A stretch of DNA of 19,303 bases, taken from NCBI GenBank assembly GCA_045586505.1, contig JAZNAL010000052.1, positions 1-19,303 on the forward strand, read 5' to 3'. This document shows positions 1-6,521 of this stretch, one piece after another. Position numbers and translations under genes: made by a program. Each line of letters begins with the position of its first letter. Position 1 is the stretch's first letter. Below the pieces are notes generated by a model, which searched no databases, had not been told where the DNA came from, and was given only the letters and a program-made list of their open reading frames with translations. This DNA is from Flemingiibacterium sp045586505. Lineage in GTDB: Bacteria; Bacillota; Clostridia; Oscillospirales; CAG-272.

Positions 1-960
1 CCCACAAACGAGATCGTAAACGGACGCGGAAACCTCAGCTTTACATCCATCAACCTCCCCCGCATCGCTATCGATGCAAAGGGAAATGTGGACTGGTTCT
101 TCGAGGAGCTTGACCGCAAGGTAGCCACCGTTATCGATCAGCTTCTTGACCGCTTCAAGATCCAGTCGGAAAAGACCGTCCGCAATTACCCCTTCCTTAT
201 GGGACAGGGCATCTGGATGGATTCGGACAAGCTCTCGGTTGACGACTGTGTCGGAGAGGTTTTGAAGCACGGTACGCTTACCGTGGGCTTCATCGGTCTT
301 GCAGAGTGTCTGAAGGCGCTCATCGGCAAGCATCACGGTGAATCTGCAGATGCACAGAATCTCGGCCTTGAGATCGTCGGCTTTATCAGAAAGCGCACCG
401 ACGAGGCAAGCAAGAAATACGGTCTCAACTTCTCGCTTATCGGTACTCCCGCCGAGGGACTTTCGGGCAGATTTGTCCGCATTGATAAGAAGAAATTCGG
501 TAAGCTGGACGGTATCACCGACCGTGAATACTACACCAACTCCTTCCACGTGCCGGTATATTACCCGATCTCCGCAGCTGATAAGATCAAGCTGGAAGCT
601 CCCTATCACGAGCTTACAAACGGCGGTCATATCACCTACGTTGAGCTTGACGGAGACCCGATGGAAAACCTTGATGCATTCGAGGCAGTCATCCGCTGCA
701 TGAAGGAATCGGGCGTCGGCTACGGCTCCATCAACCATCCCGTTGACCGCGACCCTGTCTGCGGATACACCGGCATCATCGGCAATGAGTGCCCCTGCTG
801 TCACCGTACCGAGGATGACGGAAAGGGTAAGTTTGAGCGTATCCGCCGCATCACCGGCTATCTCGTAGGAACTCTCGACAGCTTCAACGATGCAAAGCGC
901 GCTGAGGTGGACGATCGAGTCAAGCACTCGGTAGTGTCCGATACAAGCGATCTGTTTTAA
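1..960 (+). CDS. nrdD: Anaerobic ribonucleoside-triphosphate reductase, C-terminal part (5' end outside window)
   Basis: Class III ribonucleotide reductase; it makes dNTPs from NTPs without oxygen, using a glycyl radical installed by the radical SAM activase NrdG. The reading frame is open from base 1, so the gene is cut by the window edge and the GTG at 88 is not its start. The first visible residues include GRGNLSFTSINLPRIA, typical of the NrdD barrel. The C-terminus carries a zinc-ribbon region with Cys codons at 760, 790, 796 and 799, then RRITGYLVG, where the Gly codon at 856-858 is the expected radical site, then the usual tail ending near DDRVKH. The frame stops at TAA 958-960. No nrdG follows, so the activase must be upstream or elsewhere. 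The family call is very secure. Confidence 0.96.
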   Translation, partial: PTNEIVNGRGNLSFTSINLPRIAIDAKGNVDWFFEELDRKVATVIDQLLDRFKIQSEKTVRNYPFLMGQGIWMDSDKLSVDDCVGEVLKHGTLTVGFIGLAECLKALIGKHHGESADAQNLGLEIVGFIRKRTDEASKKYGLNFSLIGTPAEGLSGRFVRIDKKKFGKLDGITDREYYTNSFHVPVYYPISAADKIKLEAPYHELTNGGHITYVELDGDPMENLDAFEAVIRCMKESGVGYGSINHPVDRDPVCGYTGIIGNECPCCHRTEDDGKGKFERIRRITGYLVGTLDSFNDAKRAEVDDRVKHSVVSDTSDLF

Positions 961-967
961 TAATCAT

Positions 968-1000
968 GCCGCTGCCAGGTATACCTGACAGCGGCACTGT
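968..1000 (+). terminator. Probable intrinsic terminator after nrdD
   Basis: Arms 968-980 and 983-995 (GCCGCTG pairs with CAGCGGC, plus a five-to-six-pair inner stem with one mismatch) form a strong hairpin eight bases after the nrdD stop codon. The following T-run is weak (ACTGTTATGT), so termination efficiency is uncertain. Confidence 0.6.
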
Positions 1001-1030
1001 TATGTCTGACAAAGTCCGTTGCGAATCGGA

Positions 1031-1091
1031 TAAATAATTTTTTAAAAATTTCCCTTATCCCGTTGACATCGGGCGTCTTGCGTGATATAAT
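1031..1091 (+). promoter_or_regulatory. Strong sigma-A promoter for scfA with UP-like tract
   Basis: TTGACA at 1063-1068, a 17-bp spacer, and TATAAT at 1086-1091 match the housekeeping consensus perfectly. An A/T-only tract at about 1031-1050 lies where an UP element would sit. Transcription should start near 1097-1099. This predicts high constitutive activity unless the palindrome just downstream is an operator. Confidence 0.9.
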
Positions 1092-1092
1092 A

Positions 1093-1119
1093 TATGTAAT
1101 AATGCAAAACTATTACATA
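1093..1119 (+). promoter_or_regulatory. Perfect 9-bp inverted repeat across the scfA transcription start
   Basis: TATGTAATA (1093-1101) and TATTACATA (1111-1119) are exact reverse complements separated by 9 bases. The palindrome begins two bases after the -10 box, spans the predicted start site, and its right arm ends at the first base of the Shine-Dalgarno AAGGAG (1119-1124). It could be a repressor operator or a 5'-end RNA hairpin. The symmetry is seen directly; the function is inference. Confidence 0.55.
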
Positions 1120-1133
1120 AGGAGCATACAGAA

Positions 1134-1409
1134 ATGAAACATATTACTACTTTAAATACCAAGAGCCTTTGCGACAGTGCAAAGAACGGCGGCTGCGGTG
1201 AGTGCCAGACCTCTTGCCAGTCCGCCTGCAAGACCAGCTGCGGTATTGCTAACCAGGCTTGCGAGAACAAGACCACTCGCATTAAGACTCTTGCAACAAA
1301 GAGCCTTTGCGACAGCGCAAAGAACGGCGGCTGCGGCGAGTGCCAGACCTCTTGCCAGTCCGCCTGCAAGACCAGCTGCGGCATCGCAAACCAGGCTTGC
1401 GAGAAATAA
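1134..1409 (+). CDS. scfA: Tandem (double) SCIFF ranthipeptide precursor
   Basis: Precursor of a ribosomally made, thioether-crosslinked peptide of the SCIFF family (six cysteines in forty-five residues; CteA of Clostridium thermocellum is the studied example). The family is normally one unit of about 45 residues. Here the 91-residue product holds two units with a 46-residue period. Each contains the diagnostic core CGECQTSCQSACKTSC followed by GIANQAC. Residues 9-44 and 55-90 are identical. Each unit has seven cysteines (13, 21, 24, 28, 32, 36, 43 and the same plus 46), one more than the family name implies. Unit 2 also keeps a leader-like IKTLATKSL in place of the initial ITTLNTKSL, so the whole gene, not only the core, was duplicated; MKH became TTR at the junction. 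AAGGAG at 1119-1124 lies 9 bases before the ATG. The maturase ScfB is encoded just downstream. Confidence 0.93.
   Translation: MKHITTLNTKSLCDSAKNGGCGECQTSCQSACKTSCGIANQACENKTTRIKTLATKSLCDSAKNGGCGECQTSCQSACKTSCGIANQACEK
1158..1403 (+). repeat. Two 108-bp in-frame direct repeats inside scfA
   Basis: Copies lie at 1158-1265 and 1296-1403, with period 138 bp. By eye they differ at six positions, all third-codon and synonymous (ACC/ACA, AGT/AGC, GGT/GGC twice, ATT/ATC, GCT/GCA). The protein copies are therefore identical while the DNA has begun to drift, which suggests selection on both peptide copies rather than an assembly artefact. Confidence 0.95.
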
Positions 1410-1418
1410 GTCAAATAT

Positions 1419-1445
1419 AGCCGCCGTGAGGCGGCTGTTTTGATT
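1419..1445 (+). terminator. Intrinsic terminator after scfA
   Basis: AGCCGCC (1419-1425), loop GTGA, GGCGGCT (1430-1436), then GTTTTGATTT. It sits 10 bases after the scfA stop codon and between the precursor and its maturase. Partial readthrough would keep peptide mRNA in excess over maturase mRNA. Confidence 0.85.
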
Positions 1446-1582
1446 TATGCCCAAAGCCTGCTTCGGGGAGAAGCTCGCCGCCGCAATACGGCGGCTCGGG
1501 AGGGGGAGGCTGTGCTCTCAAACGCCGATCTGAGCCTCCCCCTCCACCCCCACTCGGCTCGGCTGAAGGCAAGCACAAAACA
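1436..1582. repeat. Palindrome-rich spacer, possibly a MITE-like element
   Basis: This noncoding spacer between scfA and scfB is bounded by TGTTTTG (1436-1442) and its reverse complement CAAAACA (1576-1582). Inside are two strong inverted repeats: GCCGCCG/CGGCGGC (1477-1483 and 1489-1495) and the perfect 13-bp pair 1499-1511/1533-1545 (arm GGAGGGGGAGGCT). Its purine/pyrimidine-skewed, GC-rich composition differs from the flanks. No target-site duplication is evident and no second copy is in the window, so the mobile-element reading is only a suggestion. The inner hairpins could also act as RNA structures upstream of scfB. Confidence 0.4.
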
Positions 1583-1615
1583 TGTAATATAAAAGTAATA
1601 TATAGGGAGACTATA

Positions 1616-2983
1616 ATGATACATTGCTATAAGCTCGGCGGGCTTAATATTGTGCTGGATATCTATTCCGGATCTGTTCATGTGGTGGACGAGGTCGCGT
1701 ATGATATCATCGAAAACTACGAGGGCACGGATAAAGCCGTTCTTAGTGCCGACATTACTAAAAAATACGGAATTTCCGAGGCGGAGTTTGACGAATGCTG
1801 TGAGCAGATCGAGGAGCTTCGCGCGGCGGGACAGCTTTTCGCCGAGGATACATTTGAACCGCTTGCGGGTGATCTGAAGGAAAAGTCCAAGGGCGTTGTA
1901 AAAGCGCTGTGCTTACATATCGCTCACACCTGTAACTTAAACTGCTCGTACTGCTTCGCAAGCCAGGGTAAATATCACGGTGAGCGCGCGGTGATGAGCT
2001 TTGAGGTCGGCAAGCAGGCGCTGGATTTCCTCATCGCCAACTCCGGCACACGCCGAAATCTTGAAGTGGACTTCTTTGGCGGTGAGCCGCTTATGAACTT
2101 CGATGTGGTAAAGCAGCTTGTGGCATATGCTCGCTCGGTTGAAAAGGCGGCAGGGAAGAATTTCCGCTTCACGCTGACCACGAACGGTCTGCTTATTGAC
2201 GATGATGTGATCGATTTTGCCAACCGCGAATGCTCCAATGTGGTGCTCTCCCTTGACGGTCGAAAGGAAGTACACGACCGCTTCCGCGTTGACTATGCCG
2301 GCAACGGAAGCTGGGAGAAGATCGTTCCCAAGTTCCAAAAGCTGGTGGAGGCACGCGGCGGCAAGAACTACTATATGCGCGGCACCTTTACACACGCCAA
2401 CCCCGACTTTTTGGAGGATATCAAGACCATGCTTGAGCTTGGCTTCAACGAACTGTCAATGGAGCCTGTGGTTTGCCCGGAAAACGATCCGTCAGCACTC
2501 ACAATGGAGGATCTGCCCATTGTGCTCGAGCAGTACGAAAAGCTCGCCGAGCTGATGCTGGAGCGTCATCGCGAGGGCAATTCGTTCACCTTCTATCACT
2601 ATATGATCGATCTGAAGGGCGGTCCTTGCATCTACAAGCGAATTTCCGGTTGCGGCTCGGGAACAGAATATATGGCAGTCACCCCTTGGGGCGATCTGTA
2701 TCCATGCCACCAGTTTGTGGGTGAGGAAAAGTTCAAGCTCGGCGACGTCTGGAACGGTGTCACCAACACCGAATGCCAGTGTGAATTTGCGGCGTGCAAT
2801 GTTTACACCCGTCCCGAGTGCCGCGACTGCTGGGCTAAGCTTTACTGCTCCGGCGGCTGTGCGGCGAACGCATATCACGCTACCGGCTCGGTAAACGGCA
2901 TCTACAAATACGGCTGTGAGCTGTTCCGCAAGCGCATGGAGTGCGCAATCATGCTGGAAGCTGCAAAAACGCTTGAAGAATGA
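1616..2983 (+). CDS. scfB: SCIFF peptide thioether maturase (radical SAM/SPASM)
   Basis: Radical SAM enzyme that forms Cys-to-non-alpha-carbon thioether links in the SCIFF precursor (CteB family). Residues 1-85 fit the small winged-helix peptide-recognition (RRE) domain. The radical SAM cluster motif is C106-NLN-C110-SY-C113, followed by the GGEPLM motif (about residues 155-160). The C-terminal third is cysteine-rich (CHQFVGEEKF, then C-x2-C and CSGGC motifs) as in SPASM domains holding auxiliary iron-sulfur clusters. Its length of 455 residues is usual for the family. AGGGAGA lies just before the ATG at 1616. Its stop overlaps the next start by 4 bases. A sequence near 1583-1599 resembles a weak regulatory repeat, but no clear promoter is visible. 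Confidence 0.95.
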   Translation: MIHCYKLGGLNIVLDIYSGSVHVVDEVAYDIIENYEGTDKAVLSADITKKYGISEAEFDECCEQIEELRAAGQLFAEDTFEPLAGDLKEKSKGVVKALCLHIAHTCNLNCSYCFASQGKYHGERAVMSFEVGKQALDFLIANSGTRRNLEVDFFGGEPLMNFDVVKQLVAYARSVEKAAGKNFRFTLTTNGLLIDDDVIDFANRECSNVVLSLDGRKEVHDRFRVDYAGNGSWEKIVPKFQKLVEARGGKNYYMRGTFTHANPDFLEDIKTMLELGFNELSMEPVVCPENDPSALTMEDLPIVLEQYEKLAELMLERHREGNSFTFYHYMIDLKGGPCIYKRISGCGSGTEYMAVTPWGDLYPCHQFVGEEKFKLGDVWNGVTNTECQCEFAACNVYTRPECRDCWAKLYCSGGCAANAYHATGSVNGIYKYGCELFRKRMECAIMLEAAKTLEE

Positions 2984-4323
2984 TGAAAACGCCAATCTGT
3001 GATTTTGTAAAAAAATACGCCGACAGTAAGGCGGTGCGTTTGCATATGCCGGGGCACAAGGGGGTGCCCGTGCTCGGCGCGGAACCGCTTGACATAACCG
3101 AGATCGACGGTGCGGACGTGCTTTATAACTCGGACGGCATCATCCGCGAGAGCGAGAATAACGCTGCCGCGCTGTTTGGTGCCGGAAGAACGGCTTATTC
3201 AACCGAAGGATCGTCGCTGTCCATACGGGCGATGCTGTATCTGGCGACACTTTATGCAAGAGAAACCGGAAAACGTCCCGTAATTGCGGCGGGACGCAAC
3301 GCGCATAAGACATTTTTAAGTGCGGCGGTTCTTATCGATTTTGAAATCGTCTGGCTTTATTCCGACGAAAGTGAGAGCATGATCTCCTGTGATATCACAG
3401 CCGATCTGCTTGAGAATACATTTGCCTCGATGGATGAGCCGCCCTGCGCGGTGTATGTCACCTCCCCCGATTATCTTGGCGGTACTGCGGACATTGCAGC
3501 GCTTGCGCGTGTTTGTCATGAGCACGGCGTTCTCCTGCTCGTGGACAATGCCCATGGTGCGTATCTCAATTTTCTGGAAAGCTCTCGGCATCCGATGGCG
3601 CTCGGTGCCGATATGTGCGCCGATTCTGCCCATAAGACGCTCCCCGTACTGACGGGAGGCGCGTATCTGCATATTTCGAAAAATACCCCGCCTATGCTTG
3701 CAGAGCAGTGCGAGCGTGCCATGTCGCTGTTTGCGTCCACAAGTCCGTCGTATTTGATTCTGCAGTCGCTGGACGCGGTCAATCGGTATTTATCCGAAGG
3801 CTACCGTGAACGGCTGTGCGAGCTTGAGCGCGGTATTGTGGGACTTAGGGATAGCATGGTGTGCCGCGGCTACCGTGTGTATCACGGCGAGGCGCTGAAG
3901 CTTACCGTTCTTACGAAATCTGTGGGATATACAGGCGATGAATATGCGCGAAAATTGCTTGAATACAACACCGTATGCGAGTTTGCCGACCCCGATTTCT
4001 GTGTGCTCATGTTTACACCTGAGCTTGGTAATGAGGTGATCCCACAGCTTTGGCGGGTGATAATGGAAATACCCACAAAGCCGACAATCGGGATTCCGGC
4101 GCCGCGTGCCGTTATATCGGAGGCAGTCATGACGCCGCGTGAAGCTATGCTGTCGCCTTCGGAGGTTATACCGACAAGCGAAGCGTCGGGACGAGTGCTC
4201 GCTGATGTCAACGTCTCCTGTCCGCCCGCAATCCCGATCGTGATGTGCGGCGAGCGCATCGGTGTCGATGCGCTTCGGGCGTTTGAGTATTACGGTATAA
4301 CCCATGTGAGAGTTGTTAAATAG
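2980..4323 (+). CDS. PLP-dependent Orn/Lys/Arg decarboxylase-family protein
   Basis: Fold-type I PLP enzyme of the SpeA/CadA/LdcC-like group, probably decarboxylating a basic amino acid; the substrate cannot be read from sequence. It starts with RLHMPGHKG, the family signature. TEGSS, DNAHGAY (about 189-195) and SAHK with Lys219 as the PLP Schiff-base lysine follow, and the C-terminal decarboxylase domain is recognisable around PREAML and ADVNVSCPPAIPIVMCGERI. At 447 residues it is somewhat shorter than the usual 480-490. Two adjacent ATGs (2980 and 2983) are possible starts. The first overlaps the scfB stop as ATGA, so translation is probably coupled to the maturase. Whether it works with the peptide or in polyamine metabolism is unknown. 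Confidence 0.88.
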   Translation: MMKTPICDFVKKYADSKAVRLHMPGHKGVPVLGAEPLDITEIDGADVLYNSDGIIRESENNAAALFGAGRTAYSTEGSSLSIRAMLYLATLYARETGKRPVIAAGRNAHKTFLSAAVLIDFEIVWLYSDESESMISCDITADLLENTFASMDEPPCAVYVTSPDYLGGTADIAALARVCHEHGVLLLVDNAHGAYLNFLESSRHPMALGADMCADSAHKTLPVLTGGAYLHISKNTPPMLAEQCERAMSLFASTSPSYLILQSLDAVNRYLSEGYRERLCELERGIVGLRDSMVCRGYRVYHGEALKLTVLTKSVGYTGDEYARKLLEYNTVCEFADPDFCVLMFTPELGNEVIPQLWRVIMEIPTKPTIGIPAPRAVISEAVMTPREAMLSPSEVIPTSEASGRVLADVNVSCPPAIPIVMCGERIGVDALRAFEYYGITHVRVVK

Positions 4324-4328
4324 ACTTT

Positions 4329-4368
4329 GGCGGGACTGCGAAAAGCGGTCTCGCCTTTAACTTTTTTT
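4329..4368 (+). terminator. Intrinsic terminator after the decarboxylase gene
   Basis: Arms 4329-4339 and 4345-4355 (GGCGGGACTGC with GCGGTCTCGCC, two G-U pairs), loop GAAAA, then TTTAACTTTTTTT. It ends the scfA-scfB-decarboxylase block. Confidence 0.88.
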
Positions 4369-4389
4369 GTGCCAATTTGCGAAAATTAC

Positions 4390-4418
4390 TTGATATTGTT
4401 ACAAACAGGTGATATAAT
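4390..4418 (+). promoter_or_regulatory. Sigma-A promoter for the rluD-to-yycI unit
   Basis: TTGATA (4390-4395), 17-bp spacer, TATAAT (4413-4418). The predicted start is near 4425, which leaves too little leader for the ATG at 4434 and favours the TTG start at 4458. No further convincing promoter was seen before walR, so this one may serve the whole block. Confidence 0.82.
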
Positions 4419-4457
4419 ATATAGTAGATCAGTATGCGATTTCGGAGGACGGCACTT

Positions 4458-5378
4458 TTGGATATAACAATAGGTAATGATTATGCCGGACTTACCGTCA
4501 AGGACTGGCTTTACAGAAACGGGATATCGCGGAGTCTTATAACCGCGCTGAAAAAACGCGCGGACGGTATCACCGTGAACGGTGAGCACGCTACTGTGCG
4601 ACGCGTACTCTCGGTGGGGGATGTTTTATCCATTGCCGCCCATGACCGCACGGAGGATGAAAATGAGTTGCTGGTCAAGGCGGAAATGTCGCTTGATATA
4701 ATCTATGAGGACGACGATATGATCGCCGTCAATAAACCGCCGGATATGGCGACTCATCCGTCGCTGGGACATTTTGACGATACACTTGCCAATGGGCTTG
4801 CGTATTACTTTGCCACGCAGGGTAAGCCGTTTGTGTTTCGTGCTGTCAACCGCCTGGACCGAGATACGAGCGGTGCGGTGCTCGTTGCCAAGAACCGCAT
4901 CTCAGCCGCGCGTCTTACCGCGCTCATGCAGTCGGGACGGATCCGCAAGACTTATATTGCGATCTTAAACGGCAGAATATCTCCCGCATCGGGTAGGATA
5001 AATGCCGCCATCCGTCGGCGTGAGGCGAGTATCATGCTCCGTGAAACCTGCGATGACGGTGCCGAGGGCGCAAGAGCCGCCCTTACCGAATATTCAACAC
5101 TGTATGCCTCGGATTCGGCTTCAATCGTACAAGCCGAGCCGATTACGGGACGCACGCATCAGCTTCGCGTTCATTTCGCGCATCTTGGCTGTCCTATCGT
5201 GGGCGATGGGTTTTACGGAAGCGCGGAGACAACGCCCACCGAATACGACGGACTTATGACGCGTCAGGCGCTTCACGCCTCGTCGCTTGAAATAGAATTT
5301 GAGAATCGCACCGTTACATTGCGTGCGGCTCTGCCTTCCGATATGGAAAAGCTGAAAAGCTATATTGAAGGAGTATAA
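4458..5378 (+). CDS. RluA/RluD-family rRNA pseudouridine synthase
   Basis: Isomerises specific uridines in RNA, most likely 23S rRNA, to pseudouridine. The N-terminal S4 RNA-binding domain covers about residues 8-65; the catalytic motif NRLDRDTSG has its Asp at residue 134 when counted from the TTG start. RIRKTYIA and ITGRTHQLRVHFAHLG are further family motifs. I choose TTG 4458: GGAGGA at 4444-4449 lies 8 bases before it, and the protein then begins MDITIGNDYAGLTVKDWL as in homologues. The in-frame ATG at 4434 has no ribosome site and lies only about ten bases past the predicted transcript start. RluD and paralogues such as YlyB or RluC cannot be told apart here, so no symbol is given. Confidence 0.9.
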   Translation: MDITIGNDYAGLTVKDWLYRNGISRSLITALKKRADGITVNGEHATVRRVLSVGDVLSIAAHDRTEDENELLVKAEMSLDIIYEDDDMIAVNKPPDMATHPSLGHFDDTLANGLAYYFATQGKPFVFRAVNRLDRDTSGAVLVAKNRISAARLTALMQSGRIRKTYIAILNGRISPASGRINAAIRRREASIMLRETCDDGAEGARAALTEYSTLYASDSASIVQAEPITGRTHQLRVHFAHLGCPIVGDGFYGSAETTPTEYDGLMTRQALHASSLEIEFENRTVTLRAALPSDMEKLKSYIEGV

Positions 5379-5385
5379 ACCGTAC

Positions 5386-6504
5386 ATGAGCCCTCAAAAG
5401 CTGAAATATCTTATAAAGGAATACTGCCCGACTCCCTCGATAGTTTTGTTTATCATTGCACTATTTGCCGGTGTTATAAATATAATAAGCGAGATTTCTG
5501 CGGGATTTTCCGACTTTTTTAACCGCTATATAAGCTCGGCCATCCGCGGAGTATTTGCCACTGTAAGCGGTATCCTTCCGTTTTCACTGGCGGAGGCGCT
5601 GATACTTTTTATCCCCGTTTTGTTTATTTTGGCGCTGGTGTGCTGTGTAAAGGCGACAGGCCGCGCAAACCGTGAAGGAATACGGTATGTGATCGGACTT
5701 GCCTCGGTGCTTTCGCTTTTGTATACGCTATTTGTTTTATGCTCAACCGTTGCGTACAACGGTACGCCGCTTTCTCTTAAGCTGGGGCTAACACAAAAGC
5801 CCGTCACTGCCGCTGAGCTTAAAAACACTGCGGAATACATGATCGAAAATCTCAATAAAGAGCTTGACGAGGTGGATTTCCGTTACGGCGGAAGCTCGGT
5901 GATGCCTTATTCGGTAGACGAGATGAACGAGCTTTTGCTGGACGCTTATGACAAAGCCTCGGACAAGTATCCGTTTATCCCACGTCTGCGCTCACGCATC
6001 AAGCAGATAGCGCTGTCGGAGCCAATGACATATACGCATATTTCGGGTATGTACACCTACTACACCGGCGAGGCAAATCTTAATGTCAATTTCCCCGACT
6101 ACAATTTGCCGTTTACCGCCGCTCATGAGCTTGCACATCAGCGCGGGATCATGCCCGAGAACGAAGCTAACTTCATGGCGTTTCTTGTCTGCATCCAGTC
6201 GGACGATCCGTATATACGCTACAGCGCGTATCTGAATATGTACGAATATCTTAACTCGGCGCTTTATTCCGCCGATTATGAGTCCTTTGCCGCGCTTTAT
6301 GTCAGCCTTGACGGACGGGTCAAAGGTGAAATTGCTTCGTATAACAAATTTTTTGAAAAATACCGCGACAATACTGCCGCCAATGTAAGCAGTGCCCTCA
6401 ATGACAGCTATCTTAAGTCACAGGGGCAGGCGGCGGGCGAAAAGAGCTATGGAATGGTGGTCGACCTTGCCGTAGCGTATGTGAACACATTGTCTGAAAA
6501 TTAA
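5386..6504 (+). CDS. DUF3810 family membrane protein with HExxH site
   Basis: Resembles the DUF3810 family, membrane proteins with a zinc-metalloprotease-like motif and no settled function. Counted from the ATG, three hydrophobic segments lie near residues 17-37, 69-90 and 101-123, followed by a soluble domain. AAHELAHQRGIMPENEANF holds HELAH at about 247-251 and Glu260, the expected three zinc ligands. I prefer ATG 5386, 12 bases after AAGGAG (5368-5373). A TTG at 5365 in the same frame would overlap the rluD-like gene by 14 bases and would place that ribosome site inside the gene. It is followed after 17 bases by the NodB-fold gene. A peptidase or envelope role is inferred from the motif and neighbours only. 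Confidence 0.8.
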   Translation: MSPQKLKYLIKEYCPTPSIVLFIIALFAGVINIISEISAGFSDFFNRYISSAIRGVFATVSGILPFSLAEALILFIPVLFILALVCCVKATGRANREGIRYVIGLASVLSLLYTLFVLCSTVAYNGTPLSLKLGLTQKPVTAAELKNTAEYMIENLNKELDEVDFRYGGSSVMPYSVDEMNELLLDAYDKASDKYPFIPRLRSRIKQIALSEPMTYTHISGMYTYYTGEANLNVNFPDYNLPFTAAHELAHQRGIMPENEANFMAFLVCIQSDDPYIRYSAYLNMYEYLNSALYSADYESFAALYVSLDGRVKGEIASYNKFFEKYRDNTAANVSSALNDSYLKSQGQAAGEKSYGMVVDLAVAYVNTLSEN

Positions 6505-6521
6505 ACGAAGGGACTGATCGT

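Noticed and set aside
737..801. NrdD zinc site that seems to lack one Cys of the first pair (VDRDPVCGY)
   Set aside because: I cannot exclude that Asp is usual at this position in Firmicutes NrdD, so it is not claimed as an anomaly.
1158..1403. Direct repeats considered as a CRISPR-like array
   Set aside because: Only two copies, 108 bp long, in frame and coding; no spacers or cas genes.
1055..1454. Long open frames on the minus strand and in another plus frame across scfA, some with internal repeats
   Set aside because: They are shadows of the 108-bp direct repeats; the repeat in the DNA copies itself into every frame. They have no ribosome sites and resemble no known family.
1583..1599. 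Near match to a WalR box (TGTAAT-N5-AGTAAT) upstream of scfB
   Set aside because: One mismatch in an A/T-rich stretch right before the ribosome site, with no good promoter next to it; chance is the simpler explanation.
4434..4457. ATG start for the pseudouridine synthase
   Set aside because: It has no ribosome site and lies too close to the predicted transcript start; TTG 4458 has GGAGGA at the right distance.
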